Assembly (NCBI GenBank): GCA_007644065.1 | Contig: VJWN01000001.1 | Span: forward strand, 820,340 to 884,339 | Length of the DNA: 64,000 bases | Direction: 5' to 3' | DNA from: Margaritispora aquatica | Taxonomy: Eukaryota; Ascomycota; Leotiomycetes; Helotiales; Discinellaceae | Made by a program: the position numbers and the translations under genes | Notes under the pieces: generated by a model | Database searches by the model: none | Told to the model about the DNA's origin: nothing | The model's input: only the letters and a program-made list of their open reading frames with translations | In this document: in pieces, positions 1 to 12,166 of the stretch | Numbering within the stretch: position 1 is the stretch's first letter | Layout of the letters: each line of letters starts with the position of its first letter

Positions 1-720
1 ATTAACGGCTTCGGCTGGTGTTTCGTTGGAGCCTTGCGATACAGACAATGCATTTGATAACTCATTGAGAAAGACGATAACAATTGAGGAGGAATTGGTC
101 AAGAAATCGAGGAATGTATCAGCCGGTCTCTTTCTTGATAGATGTTGTGAAATGGATAGTATGAATCGCGTAAGTGTCTGACGGGCCGCTCCCGGGAATG
201 TCTGGTCGTTGGGAAGGATTGGCGTGTACCACCAGTGAACATAATCTCTCATGACCGCATCTACGAAGCTATTGAGGGCTGATGCTGTCTCTGGTTTGAA
301 GCCCTCAAAAGTCTCCCCAAGCACCTCTTCTTCCTCGCTTTCCTCCTCGATTCTGGTGGCTTTGCTCCTTAAATCGAGGATTCTATGCACAATATCCACA
401 CCTTTCTCCCGCCGTATATCACCTCCACTTGATCCAGACTGATCGCGACCTTCCCACGTTGCGTGCAATACAATGCCCCCGAAAGCGCCGATTAACACAA
501 GGCCGAGTCGGCCAAGTATTATATACGTGCATGCTGACAATCCCACCGCGACTGCTCCTAGAGTCTCAGGTGAGGCTTGCGACAAGAAGCGCAACGCCTG
601 AGTTGTCAAATCTTCTAGACCTGAATTCGCAGATGGGGATTCGGATGAGGGCATAGTTTCGGCATTATTTGAGATGTTAAGGTCATCTGTATGCGCTGCT
701 TCGCCGGGATTTTCGTTCAT
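1..720 (-). CDS. PXA-domain membrane protein, 5' part (cut by window edge)
   Basis: The minus strand is open without a stop from an ATG at 720 to the window edge, giving 240 codons of an N-terminal part. After an acidic, Ser/Asn-rich head of about 55 residues comes a hydrophobic segment (about residues 58-85, with LGAVAVGLSACTYIILGRLG). From about residue 145 the chain reads FVDAVMRDYVHWWYTPIL and continues with LTRFILSISQHLSRKRP, the start of a PXA (PX-associated) domain as in sorting-nexin-like Mdm1/Snx13 proteins and S. pombe Pxa1. Such proteins sit on endosomal, ER or vacuolar membranes and act in sorting or contact sites. No intron is needed in the visible part. The C-terminal domains (RGS, PX, nexin-C or none) lie outside, so the exact subfamily is open. 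Confidence 0.75.
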   Translation of the reverse strand, partial: MNENPGEAAHTDDLNISNNAETMPSSESPSANSGLEDLTTQALRFLSQASPETLGAVAVGLSACTYIILGRLGLVLIGAFGGIVLHATWEGRDQSGSSGGDIRREKGVDIVHRILDLRSKATRIEEESEEEEVLGETFEGFKPETASALNSFVDAVMRDYVHWWYTPILPNDQTFPGAARQTLTRFILSISQHLSRKRPADTFLDFLTNSSSIVIVFLNELSNALSVSQGSNETPAEAVN

Positions 721-1443
721 TGCAATCATGTAGAATGTTGGCGCATGCTTACAATAAAGAAGGTATTCTCGTTGGACGCCTTTGTGCTTCAAATTAATCG
801 CGTAGTAAGCTTTGTATTATCATAGGTATCATGAGCTCTAGTCAGAAAGAAAGAGTCGGGGATTCAATTGTGCAAGTTGTCTTCACACATCCAAAATGTG
901 TTGTGAAACTGGTTCGTCTGTGTCTGTCTTGCGTGTCCCTGCAGGTTCCCCTTATTCAGCTGCTTATGGTGAGAAATATGATCCCTGTAAACCACCCACC
1001 TTCTTGAAGATCATGACGAGCTTCAGCACAGAGCACACACCCCCACGATGGTTTTATAGTTTATCCCGCTACCAGCCCTGTGAAGAAATCCCGAGACACG
1101 ATTGAACATCTTAATATCTATATATTAACTCAAGGCTAAACACAATCCTACATGTGCAGGTAGGTGTTAGGCTTTAAGCACACTCTCTACCAGTTTGGTT
1201 TGCAATTGTTGTAGTAGCAGATAATTAAAAGTTCCAAAAGGAAATGAAAATCCGAAATTAATCGTTGATATGATCGTGTTCATTGGTTATAGTTTCACCG
1301 ACTTCTACCTTCATCACATGTGAGAGAATCCAAGGATCTCTATCGGGCATCATTCATAATCTCATCATCTATGCTATGCACCAAGAGTTGCTTTTATCTC
1401 GAATGCCCTCAAACGCCACAATCATGCCACCATTGTCTCAACA
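721..1443. other. Intergenic: PXA-gene promoter and UBP14 3' flank
   Basis: This 0.7 kb holds the upstream region of the PXA-domain gene and the 3' flank of UBP14, both transcribed leftward. I see no convincing coding region, RNA gene or repeat in it. Confidence 0.6.
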
Positions 1444-3994
1444 CTACTTTCGTTGGAAAAAGTAGACGTATGCAAATTTCTTCATCTCCTCAACATCCAA
1501 AGCCTTCACAACCTTCTCATCATTGTAAAGAACCCACGATAGTGATTCGGCATCTTCTGTAACGCGGCGGACGAAAGCGACATAGTGACTATTATGTGTT
1601 AGAAATATGCCGAGATATAGTTTGATGTATCAAGCTTACCCGCTAAGTGTACTAGGGCCTTTGTGACAGATGATAGAATGCAGTTGGAAAGTTGCTGGCA
1701 GGTCGGAGCTTCCGGCTAGTTCCTTAGTAGTATTGTCAGATGCTGGAGCATCATCTTCCATTTCACCTTGTGCTTCTGGGTGGCTAAACAACCATTCAAC
1801 TGCCCTCTCTAAATTGCCACTAGTCTCCTTGAGAGCCTGACGAGCTTGTGCAGAAGTAAATCCCATAGCACCAAGAGTTTCTATGCTCTCTGGATCAATT
1901 GAATTAGTTGCTGGCTTATCTTCTTCTAATGGCATATCGATGTCAGCATCCTCCATATGGCCGAACAACCACTCCATGGCAGCATTAGCATCTGAGTTTC
2001 CGGTTGCATGTAAGGCTTTGACACAACGATTCCTAGGGAATCCCATGGCTTCGAGTTGTTGGACGGCCTCTTCGTTAGGTACAAACGAAGGTTTGCTTTC
2101 GCTGGTATCTTCTGGAAGAAGCTCTTCAGACGGCTGCGGACCTGGTGACATATATGCGTCAAGTTGGAATGGTTCATCTCCAACAACGACAGGGACGTTA
2201 ACCTTAGTTGGGACCCAATTGACGATAACAAATCGACGGGCATTAACAGCGAGCACATCAGGAAAGGTCTTAAAGAGGGAGCGCTTGGTGAAGCCGTCTT
2301 TGCTGCCACATGCTGGGCATGTGAGCTCCACATGCTCAGCAGATGTAAAAGTATCTAAGCATTCCTTCAGAGTAATTGCTTCATACTCGTCGGGCTTGGC
2401 CTCCTCCTCAGGGGCATTTTCTTGCTTTACAATCTTCCGAATAGGAACTGGTATGGAGATGTTGTCTTGTTCATCTGTACGATATCTGACCCTGGAGCAT
2501 TTCAAGCATTGGAGACGTTGTTCCATGACAAATCTAAATGCGCGAGTTGGGTCTTGTAGTGGAGCCTGGTGAGTAGAACGTGTAATGAGCTTGAATACAT
2601 GGAGCAGGAACTCGAATGCATCTTGCTGACGCATGGTAGAGAACTCTGCGTGACCCTTCCCAATAAGGACCTTTAGCATCGAAGGTGCGAGTCCGCGCTG
2701 AGAAGCCACTTCAGTAGAGTTCTCTGTATTATGAGCGCTTGGGTCAGAGTAGGCGTAACGACCAGATAAAAGTCCATCGGCAATCTTACGCATCTGGGTC
2801 TCGAAATCCTGTGCTGAGTTATCCGAGAGAATTGTGTCAGCGTTAGGAAGATAATATCTGTCTTTGAATTGAGGAAGCGCAAACAAGCACTGCAATGTAC
2901 TGGCCAAGTAACAGCTGTTACCCAAGTTCTTCAACCCTGTGAAGCCTGGTCCAAACAGCTTTTGAAGCTCTTGTCCATCCTCGTCTGTCATTGAGAATTC
3001 CCAGCGTAAGTTCTCGTCGACTTGCATTTCTGTGAGACTCTTTTCAGTCTTTTGGCGCTCAGCAAGGATGATTCCCCAATGAGCCAGGTGGCTTGCAAGA
3101 TCATCATCGACGCGCTCTTCATCACATTGATAGCAATAGACATCGGCGGTCCCATCAGGAGTAATGGATCCGAGCTTGACTGCTACGGAATGCCCAGAGC
3201 TGTCCTTGTGTCCCTTGGCATGGGAGTTGCCACGAAGTCCACCAAACTGAGCCCGACCACATCCTAAATTACCACACTCCAGGCACAACCAGAGATTCTC
3301 TTGAAGGTCGCAAAGAGAGCATTGGCCAAGGTCCTGAGATTGAATTGGTCGTTTTGGTTGTTGTTGGAGCGTAAGAATGTGCTCGCAAGATGTATAAACC
3401 TGCTCCCATGCTTTGACCTCTTCCTGTCTAGCAAACGTATTGGCCTTCATGATACCTTCAACCACAGCTGATAGCTTTCCAGAGCTTGTATCGATGTTAT
3501 CTACGCTGCATTCGAAGCACTTGACGAATGTCTGGTAGTCATAACGATCTGCCTCGGTCTCTGCCGCGATGGCGATCTTTGTCATCTTCTGAGGAGGCTC
3601 ATCCCGCACAATAACCTTTCGTGTTCGGCGGATGTTGAGTGCCAAAGGATGGCCTTGGGCGATGTAGTGAAGCGCATCATGCTGCCTGGTACCGGTACAG
3701 CCTCCATTAAAGCAGTAAAGACAGACATCGAGACCACTAGGATCATCCTGAATAGATCAGCAAACTTAAAATTGAAGGATGCAATTTGCTGGACTTACTA
3801 TGGAGTCGAAGCATTGCGTACAGTCTTCTCGATAGACAGCTTGTGTTGGGCCTGGCGGGCGAAGCTCTGTTGACTTAGTATTAGCATTAAGTAGGAGACT
3901 ATTAAGAAATATAACAGTCTGAAATGGTCGCAGATAGAGATTCTTCAGCTCAAGAACCAATCTTACCTGCCGCGTCAACGTGCTTGCAGGACAT
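1444..3994 (-). CDS. UBP14: Ubiquitin carboxyl-terminal hydrolase, UBP14/USP5 (isopeptidase T) type
   Basis: Disassembles free polyubiquitin chains and so keeps the proteasome supplied with ubiquitin. Four exons are inferred: 3994-3967, 3866-3799, 3747-1640 and 1588-1444, all GT-AG and in phase, giving 782 residues, the usual family length. The first exon is only 28 nt and encodes MSCKHVDAA. Seen in order: a cysteine pair motif (DCTQCF, later CLYCF) of the N-terminal variant zinc finger; a ZnF-UBP domain around residues 174-250 with CSLC, CLEC and HAKGH; the Cys box NLGNSCYLASTLQC with the catalytic Cys near residue 311; two UBA domains around 591-630 and 651-688, each with MGF; and, on the last exon, the His box SGHYVAFVRR with His near 736, ending in VYFFQRK. 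Without the last exon the protein would lack its catalytic histidine. Divergent from ISU1. Confidence 0.93.
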
Positions 3995-4638
3995 TTTTGG
4001 AGTTTCTGTTTATTGAGTCTGCTCGTTGATACAGTAGGGTATGTAAGGTAGGTAAGGTAGTAGTCAAAGAACGGGTTTGAGGCAGACGCGAATAATGGAG
4101 GGGTGCATTTCAAGCTCACAATTAGCCGAGATTCATCCGAAAGCTACCCCACGCAGCCTCACCAGGCAGGGGATAATGGAACATGAGGTGTATAAAGGTA
4201 TGGATATGTGCAGCTTATTCAGCGCATGGAAAGCTTTCTCTCAAAGAGCTTGCATATCATGATCTGTTCAAGGTATATGAAGTTGGGAAATAGTATGATA
4301 TATGTATAGATGAATTTGGACTAAAATAAGATACGACTAAACTCAAGCAACTCCTCGGTGCAGCATACGGGACCGAATATCAATATCGGCTCCGTCAAGA
4401 AAAAGCGCGGATTTGGGACCAACTCGGCCTTTTCCCGCATCTCCGATCAGACACCGAGGAGCAAGCATCATCTACCGACGATCATTTTGTACTTCAAATC
4501 ATCATCGTCCCGTTTGATTCATCTCCATTCTTCTTTCAACAATCCGGAATTGACCTCAATTTGACCCTCGCATCCATCGAACTTTTCATCAACAAACACT
4601 CTCAACTTCACTATATTCAACTATTCAGCTTCAGCAAA
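3995..4638. promoter_or_regulatory. Shared divergent upstream region of UBP14 and ISU1
   Basis: 644 bases separate the two outward-facing start codons and must contain both promoters and leaders. A direct ATATCAATATCGG stretch near 4377-4390 and CT-rich leader sequence before ISU1 are visible. I do not identify specific operators. Confidence 0.5.
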
Positions 4639-5295
4639 ATGTTTCGACGAGCTGTCCTAACCTCCCTCCCCGCTGCGAGAAGAGCGTTATCGGCATCTGC
4701 AATCGCCACTCGGCCTATTGCTTCTCAGATCACATCTCCTATCGCAGTTTCTGGTCGTCGACAGTATCATGAAAAAGTGCTTGATCATTACTCCCGACCG
4801 CGCAATGTTGGAAGCATGTCAAAGACGGATACAGATGTTGGAACCGGTCTCGTGGGGGCACCAGCTTGTGGCGATGTGATGAAGCTTCAGATTCGAGTTG
4901 ATCCATCGAACAACACCATTTCCGACGTTAAATTTAAGACTTTTGGATGCGGATCTGCAATTGCCTCATCATCATACCTGACAGAACTTGTCAGAGGTAT
5001 GACTTTGGAAGAAGCCGGACGTGTGAGGAATACGGAAATTGCGAAGGAGCTTTGTCTCCCACCAGTGAAGCGTACGCCATTCGAATTGTGTCTCTCTTCA
5101 TATTCTGAAAGCTAACATTTGACAGTTCACTGCTCTATGCTTGCTGAGGATGCTATCAAATCTGCTATTTCCAATTATTACACCAAGAACCCACAAGCCC
5201 GCACCACCAATCTCGGTGGAACTGGAGCAAGCATGCCTAAGATCGATGTCGAGACTGTTATGGAGCCAGCCGCTGGCCATACTGCGACTGCTTAA
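4639..5295 (+). CDS. ISU1: Mitochondrial iron-sulfur cluster assembly scaffold ISU1/IscU
   Basis: Scaffold on which [2Fe-2S] clusters are built in the mitochondrial matrix with Nfs1-Isd11, frataxin and the Hsp70 system. Two exons, 4639-5071 and 5126-5295 (GTACGC donor, GACAG acceptor, intron 54 nt), give 200 residues. The first ~50 residues are basic, Ser/Ala-rich and free of acidic residues, a mitochondrial presequence; the mature part starts near RRQYHEKVLDHYSRPRNVG. The three cluster cysteines are present in GAPACGDV, TFGCGSA and LHCSML, and the LPPVK chaperone-binding motif is assembled across the intron as LPPVKLHC. The ATG chosen is the one that opens the targeting sequence (MFRRAVLTSLPAARR); an upstream in-frame non-consensus extension is unlikely. 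Confidence 0.95.
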
Positions 5296-5777
5296 GTATG
5301 GTTTTTGGGTGTACATAAAAGGCGTTCACGGTATTGAATTTGGGAATGCATGCGAACTACGGCTGGGCATCATGGCTTGATGATGATGCAAATTGAAATT
5401 GCGATTGAAACTACTTCAAGCAATCAAGGATTAGGACATGGAAGTCAAGGAGGATCGATTGGATCAAATCTTCTGATGTGTCTTGAGGGGAAAGACCTTC
5501 GTTCAGATGTACAATGCAAGCTCAGTCAAATTGGCAAAGAGCACAATACAATACCCCTTCAAATATTATTGTATCTTGATTTCACAATAGTACTTGCAGA
5601 TAATAACGACTGAAGCTTCACGGGGTGATATTAATATTTTTCGATAGAGATTTCACAAACGTGAAGCAATCCACGCTAGTGATTCTTATCTAATCGCTCT
5701 CGAACATTTTTTTTATTGTAGAGGCGGCGGGGAGCACATTCAAACATTTTACATCACTAAGACCAATCGCCACGAAA
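5296..5777 (+). other. Intergenic: ISU1 3' flank and DBP3 promoter
   Basis: 480 bases between two rightward genes. AT-rich after 5570 with a T-tract at 5708-5715 ahead of TTGTAG; that stretch might be the end of a leader intron. Nothing else recognised. Confidence 0.5.
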
Positions 5778-7712
5778 ATGCCTAAACGCACCATTGAAGA
5801 GACAGATATGGCCAGCGCAGATGTCTCTACAGAGCAGAACGGCTCTAAGTCGAAAAAAAGTCGCAAGGACAAGAAGCCAGTCGTAACTGAGGATAGCACT
5901 GTCGAAGTCGTGATAGAGCTCGACACCGATGCTGAGAAGGCTGCGAAGAAGGAAAAGAAGCGCCTAAAGAAATTAAAGAAAGCGCAAAAGACAGATGCAG
6001 CAGAGACCGTTGTGCCAGAAGTTGAGGAGGTTCCAGTGGTCGCAGAAATTGATGTTACAACAGATGATGTTGTCGAGGATCCGAAAGCTGCGAAGAAGGC
6101 CGAAAAAGCTAGGCTAAAGGCATTGAAGAAAGCTGCGAAGGAGTCGAAGAAAGAAAAACCATCAGAAGACGAGGCATCAACGGCTGTCACTACGAAAAGT
6201 TCGAGTCCAGCTCCCGCGACAAATGGTTCCTCAGCCCATACCTACACTGAAGACCCAGAGTTGGCAGCTCTTCCACAGTCCGAGGTGGACAAGTTCCTAG
6301 CAGATAACTTCATCGCTGTGATAGATCCTCTGTCCAAAAATAACTTCAGGCCTATGACCAAATTTTCGCATTTGCCTATAACCGATCCTGCTCATCTGGC
6401 CCCATTCAAGACCTTCAAGGCACCGACACCTATTCAAGCTGCAGCATGGCCGTTCCTCTTCGATGGACGGGACGTCATTGGAGTTGCAGAGACTGGATCT
6501 GGAAAGACAATGGCGTTCGCGGTTCCTTGTGTACGGGGAATATTGTCACTCCCAGCGAACCAGAGGAACAAGGGCCCAAGAGCAGTGATCGTATCCCCTA
6601 CACGTGAATTGGCCATGCAAAGTTACGATCAGATCATGGTACTAGCCAAGGTATCTGGTCTCAGAGCAGTATGCGTGTACGGAGGTGTTGCCAAGCATGA
6701 GCAAAGAGAGGCGTTGAAGACTGCAGATATTGTGATCGCAACTCCAGGACGATTGAATGATTTAATCCAAGAGGGATGTGCCAACCTTAGCAAGGCTAAA
6801 TATGTGGTTCTTGACGAAGCAGATCGTATGTTGGATAAAGGATTCGAAGAAGAGATCCGAAAGATCATTAACACTACACCTGCTACCCCTGCCCGCCAGA
6901 CACTCATGTTCACAGCTACATGGCCAGAATCTGTTCGCGCACTTGCTGCCACCTTTATGACAAGCCCGGTCAGGATCAACATTGGAGACAATCCTACTGG
7001 CGACCTTCGCGCCAACACTCGTATCGTACAAAAGGTCGAGGTTGTGGATCCTAGAGGCAAGGAGTTCAGACTTTTGCAATTGCTTAAGCAATACCAGAGT
7101 GGAGCGCAGAAAGATGACAAGATCTTGGTCTTTGCCTTGTACAAGAAGGAGGCTACCAGAGTTGAGATGTTCATCAGATCCAAAGGCTTCAGAGTCGTGG
7201 CTATTCATGGTGATTTGAGCCAAGAGCAGAGAACGAGGAGTTTGGAGGCTTTCAAGAGTGGCAACACTCCTATTTTGGTTGCTACAGATGTGGCTGCTAG
7301 AGGTCTTGACATTCCTGCAGTGAAGCTGGTCATCAACTGCACATTCCCGTAAGCTTTTACATCCAACTTATTTTTGAGGCTATACTAATTTCCCAAGTCT
7401 CACTGTGGAGGATTATGTCCACCGTATTGGACGTACAGGAAGAGCAGGCAAGGAAGGTCTTGCCATCACCCTTTTCACTGAGCACGACAAGGCTCAATCC
7501 GGAGCGTACGTTTACTCTCCTACTCATTCACTTAACATATCACTAACAACTTCCATAGCCTCATCAATGTTCTCAAAGCCGCCAACCAACCAGTCCCAGA
7601 CGAGCTCCTGAAATTTGGCACTACAGTCAAGAGGAAGGAGCATGAAGCATATGGTGCCTTCGCTAAGGATGTTGACATGACCAAGACAGCCAAGAAGATT
7701 AAGTTCGACTAG
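5778..7712 (+). CDS. DBP3: ATP-dependent RNA helicase, DBP3-like DEAD-box protein
   Basis: Probable nucleolar helicase of 60S ribosomal subunit assembly. Exons 5778-7348, 7398-7505 and 7559-7712 (introns of 49 and 53 nt) give 610 residues. The first ~150 residues are a Lys/Glu-rich tail with repeated KKEKK-type blocks, typical of Dbp3. The helicase core has the Q motif (TPIQAAAWP), Walker [23 protein letters not shown] inside VLDEADRML, the TATWP form of motif [14 protein letters not shown] and [10 protein letters not shown]; motif VI is on the second exon, so the gene would be truncated without splicing. The end is basic (KTAKKIKFD). The basic tail and TATWP favour Dbp3 over the related Dbp2, but the two are close; the family call is firm, the orthologue call good. 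Confidence 0.92.
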
Positions 7713-7878
7713 AGAATAGATTTCTTGTTTGCTTTACGATGTGTGGATTGGTATACGGCGCTTTTTCCTGTCTCTTTCTTGCTCTACTGTACTACTTCTT
7801 TTCGGCGTTGGCCCCCTCGGAAATCTCGGTAGCATTCTAAAAGGTGTTTGCGTTCGCTAAAAGCACTATTGGGATTTG

Positions 7879-9759
7879 TCATTCGTCAGGCTTGTTCTCA
7901 GAATCTAGATAGTTACTTCCGCTACAGAGTCTAAAGTAGACAATAGAGGGAGAGATAAGTGTAGATGGACGAGAATGAAAAAGAGGGAATCACTTACAGC
8001 ATCCCCATGAATACCACTCCCACTCCTCCACATTTGATCAAGTCCTTCAACCCACCCGTGAAACCTGTCTCCAACTGCCCCATAACAGCAAACCCACCAA
8101 CCGCAATCGCCACACTCATCGGCGTGGGCAATACCTCCGTAACCTCCAGTCCGACCCCAAACCTTCCCAAATACTTCCCAATGAACCCCGCACACCACAC
8201 AATCCTAAACGCCATATTCAGCGCATTCGCCCACACCAAGCCTCTAGCCCCCATATCCAAAATTCTCAGAAACAATACCGCGGCGCCCCCGAACCCGAAC
8301 GTGAAGAACACCATCCACATAGTTTGAACGTTAAGCTCAGCTTCAGTCGACACGGAGGACACGAAGGCTTCGGCGAGCCCATTGAGCGCGAGTAAGGGAA
8401 TGTAGTAGCAGTACGCCGCAAGCACGGAGCCGGCGCCTGAGGAGTGCCACTTTGAGCCTGCGATGAGGTTCAATAATAGGGGAGCGATGGTGGGACCGAG
8501 GGCAATGATGGGGAGGGAGAGGAGGAGGTAGGATTTGAGTATTTTGATGAGTGTGGTTTTAGCGAGGAGGACGGTGGCTTTTGGCGTGGTTGCTGGCGAG
8601 GTTGAGGATGAGGAGCTAGAGCTGGAGTGCTTTGGAGCTGAGGGAGAAGAGAGCAGTTTGCCGAAATAGTTTCGCGACATCTCTTCTATGGGCTGTAGGA
8701 GCAGGCGAGCGATGAGTCCGCCGTAGTTGGCGGCGAGGGCATATGTTCCTTGCACGGAGAGGCTGGTGAGTGAGGAGATGAGGAGGGTGTCGCCTTGTGT
8801 TAGGAGGTATTTTATGGTCGATTGGGAGAGGAAGGTCAAGCTCAGAGCGAGGAGGGGCCGGGAGAAGTACGAGGAAACGAATGCTTTTTGGTCGCTGTGT
8901 TGATATCAGTGTTTATTTAGTGTTGGAAACCATGGTCGAAGGACAACTGGTTATGAAGGGAGGTTGAAGGGTGCTAAATAAATTGGATCACGTACGGAGA
9001 GTATATTTTCTTGATGATCAATGAGAACCCACTTGCTGTTGCAATATCTGAGACGTGGATGTAATAGATGATGAGTAGCTCAATAGCATACATAGCCTGT
9101 CCAAGAGCAAAAGGTAGAGCTCCAACATCCATTTCCAGCTTGGAGAAGACGACAGCCGAGCCGCAAGTGACAAGACATCTAAATATCGTTGCTATAGACT
9201 CAGCTGAAGCTCTAATACTGAATCTTGACTTTTGCTGGACAACAACGTAGCTCGGCTCGGCTAATAATTCGAGAAAAGAAGCTGCTGCATAAACTCCCAA
9301 AGTCTCTCTGAAATATGGAGGTGAAGCTGCAGCATTTGATGTTCCAAGATACAACCATCCTATACCAAAGGCGAGAATTGGTCCAAAGAATATAGAAACA
9401 TAGGCTAGATTCACAATGGCTTGAGTTCTTCCAGCTGCCGTCCGGCCATCGACGTAGCCAGCAGGGACTTTCTCGTCACTCTTTTTCCGAGACTCGTCAT
9501 CTTCTGTATCTGCTTGCCGTTGGATGGCAACACGGAGGCTTTCTCGTGCGAATAGAAGGACTGTGATTGAATATACTTCAAGTTGGGTTGAGATTCCCAG
9601 GAGTTCTGGAGAGAGGTAGCGTAGGAGGATTTGGTTGACGATGAATGTCAAGGCTCGGGAGCCGAATTGCTGTGCAATGAGAAGGACGGCACCTAACGCT
9701 GAGGATGAGGACAACAGGGTCTTCTTTGGTGTATTTTGTGGGGGCGTTTTCGAAGCCAT
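7879..9759 (-). CDS. RFT1: RFT1-like oligosaccharide translocation protein (ER membrane)
   Basis: Member of the RFT1 family, linked to translocation of the Man5GlcNAc2-PP-dolichol intermediate across the ER membrane for N-glycosylation (its direct flippase role is disputed). Exons 9759-8996, 8894-7998 and 7930-7879 give 570 residues in phase. The protein is polytopic throughout: N-terminal QQFGSRALTFIVNQILLRYL is the family signature, followed by FARESLRVAIQRQ, and the second exon contains NYGGLIARLLLQPIEEMSRNYF. A Ser-rich cytosolic loop (SSSSSSSTSPATT) follows at about residue 370. The last exon is very short and supplies only the hydrophilic C-terminus. It ends 166 bp from convergent DBP3, so the two 3' UTRs probably overlap. 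It is divergent from the oxygenase gene at 10164. Confidence 0.9.
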
Positions 9760-10163
9760 TTTTTGATATCAATTGTCTCAAGTGACGAAGGAGAGCGAAA
9801 TAGAGAGTGCATGAAAGATGTGGCCTGGAAGGAATTTGATATCACGTGAGATCACAATGTGCCAGTGTAGATTTTTGTTGCATATCGACATCAAGAACTG
9901 CATTACCTCTTCAGGATGAGCCTCTCGCTTCCGGAAACGCCACGATTCTAGTGTAACTTCGATGTGCATCAAATCCGCGGTTCTGGTTCAGCTCCGCTTC
10001 AATCACCTCATTGGTTCTTTCAAGAGACACAGCTAACATTTGGTGGAGGCACTGCAATGATCAAGGCAGACACTCAGTCCAAACATAAAAAGATGGTCTC
10101 TTACACCTTCCAATACTTAGCATTTTGTTTCCTATTCTGTTAATCATTGAGTTCTGATCAAAT
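9760..10163. promoter_or_regulatory. Shared divergent upstream region of RFT1 and oxygenase gene
   Basis: 404 bases between outward-facing start codons. Contains an ATAAAAAGATG stretch near 10085-10095 about 75 bp before the oxygenase ATG that could serve as a TATA-like element; otherwise no recognised site. Confidence 0.4.
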
Positions 10164-11349
10164 ATGCAGTTCCTCTCTAACATCAAATACAAATTCGACC
10201 AATGGAGACAGCGAGACGAGGTGCCAAATCCACAACTCCAGTTTCAGCATCTCCAACCTCTCAAGACAGTCAATCTACCTCAGACCTATCCAGGTCAACA
10301 AATAAACCTAGCACTAAACGGCTGGACTACTATTGATTGCAACCTCAAGGAAGACCTAGTGTATAGCAGCTTTCAAGAATTACTACAAGCAAGTCAGCAG
10401 TTCTTTGAGCTCCCTGAGTCGTACAAGGAAGGCTTCAAGACCAAGCTTGGGACTGAGGAAGGCTGGACACGTGTTGAAGGCGAAAAGGAGTTTATCACGC
10501 TTAGAACACTAGATGGCACGCCTGAGATTCTCAAAGTTGCGGCGGCGAAACACTGGGCAGCAGCTGGGGCACTTTTAAATGCTCAACTAGGAGCGATAGC
10601 TGTCAGCCTTGGCCTACCAGCTGAATCCCTGACCGTTTTTTCGGAGCCATGTGCGACACTAGGGACAGAAGCATCAGCTACTATGCTTAGGCTATTTAGA
10701 TACGAAGGATACAGCGGCCAAGAATCGAGGATAGTTGCTGAAGGTATGTCGACTTTTTCGGGGGAGTTTTTCTGATAATCATATTATGAATTAATACTAC
10801 TTAAAACCTATTGCTTCAGAAGGCTGACTGTACTTAGAGCATAAGGACCTTGGTCTTTTGAGTTTGGTGACGGGTGACACTCCAGGTCTAGAAGTATGGG
10901 ACCGGTCTGTCAACAAATGGTATTTCTTAGAAAAGACTTACACAACGCCCGCATCAAGTGTCCTTGTCGGCCGGCAACTCGAGCTTCTATCAAATCGTCG
11001 GTACCAAGCTGGTGGCCACCGTGTCCGATCATATCCGGATCCTGTCGTTAAGCGTGTCACAACATCTGTGGTTGTACCACCTAAGTATCGCTACTCGATT
11101 GTGTTTGTGTTGAGAGCACATGCACCAGCAATCGTCAATACTGACTCGTTGACCACGAATATCACAGGCAAATTTGAGAGGTCTATACGAGATATGACAG
11201 GTGGACAATTGTATAAAGAGATACAGTCTGCTCATTTCAATATCAATACACATCTGAAGGAGAGAGAGGAGCAAAAGAAGAAACTTGCTGAGAAGAAGAA
11301 CGAGGTAGACACATTGCCGATTAGTGATCGAAGTTTTAGAACAGATTGA
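10164..11349 (+). CDS. 2-oxoglutarate/Fe(II)-dependent oxygenase (isopenicillin N synthase-like)
   Basis: Two exons, 10164-10743 and 10838-11349, intron 94 nt, give 363 residues. The core of a 2OG-Fe(II) dioxygenase of the IPNS/DIOX type is visible: HKD at about 195-197 (the H-x-D of the iron triad), a distal His at about 254 in QAGGHRVRSY, and YRYS about 25 residues later in the position of the R-x-S 2-oxoglutarate-binding motif. The iron-binding part is on exon 2. The typical N-terminal DIOX_N region is present but diverged (VNLPQTYPGQQ... ELLQASQQFFELP). The C-terminal ~45 residues are a charged helix (KEREEQKKKLAEKKNE). Substrate unknown; such enzymes act in secondary metabolism, hormone or xenobiotic oxidation. 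No clustered biosynthetic backbone gene is nearby. Confidence 0.82.
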
Positions 11350-12166
11350 AGGAGTTCGTTTTTACTTGTACTCTTTCTGGAATGTTTTAGTTATTGATGT
11401 GCTCAAATCCATATAGCGAAGCAATCTTCTCTGCACATTCAAAAAGAGGAGGTAAATACAATTCTATAACTCGCTCTCGCTTTCGGTTACGCTACAGAAC
11501 TGTTGATTCGTCCATGCATGTGAAAGAAGCTGGTTTGTCCAACCCATACCAAGTGCCATTCCCCGCTTTAGCGTGCCTCGGCCTTTAAGCAAGGTACAGA
11601 TACCCGAGATCGATCCTAAAGTACAGCATCAACATCCAATCGAAAAACAGCATAGCTAGGTAGTTAATAAGGATTACAATTAGTTCCGACTTATTACACA
11701 CATCCAACTGTAAATCAGTCTTCGCCTCATTAGAATCACTTGTCACACATAGAATCGGCCTCCAATTGAGCCGTCATACAGAGACGGTTAAGGTTCTCCC
11801 TTTCATATAGATACCGAGCTTCCGCACGTTGTATACATAGCTTCAATCTTCCCCACTAGAGCTTGTCTCCTGTGATCCTGTCCAGCTTCTAAAATCCGTC
11901 AAGAAGCCTTCCCTACCTACAAACTTTATCCAAACCAAAAACCAAAGTAAGTGATATAAATCATATTGAGAGGACTGTCTCACTACGACGACTACGATTC
12001 AGATTGCAAAGATCTCAACAACCGTGCACTATTACCAACTCCTGCCCAACCCACCATCGTGTATAGCTTACACGTTGGTTGGACTGTACTGTCCTCATAC
12101 AAGACTCCTCATCCTAAAGAAAGAAACCAATTTGCTAACTAGAATTCCTGCAGATAAAACACAACG
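11350..12166 (+). other. Intergenic: oxygenase 3' flank, aldehyde dehydrogenase promoter
   Basis: About 0.8 kb between two rightward genes. The last ~200 bases (11960-12166) are C/A-rich, like a 5' leader, and include an upstream ATG at 12024. No gene, repeat or RNA recognised. Confidence 0.5.

Noticed and set aside
1883..2572. 229-codon open frame on the plus strand opposite UBP14
   Set aside because: It lies fully antisense to the conserved protease exon, is Ser-rich in the way reverse frames are, and matches no family.
5690..6190. Phe/Ser-rich 166-codon minus frame at the DBP3 start
   Set aside because: It is the reverse complement of the Lys/Glu-rich DBP3 tail, which automatically yields Phe/Ser-rich open frames.
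6629..7183. 184-codon open frame antisense to DBP3
   Set aside because: Mirror of conserved helicase motifs; no independent coding evidence.
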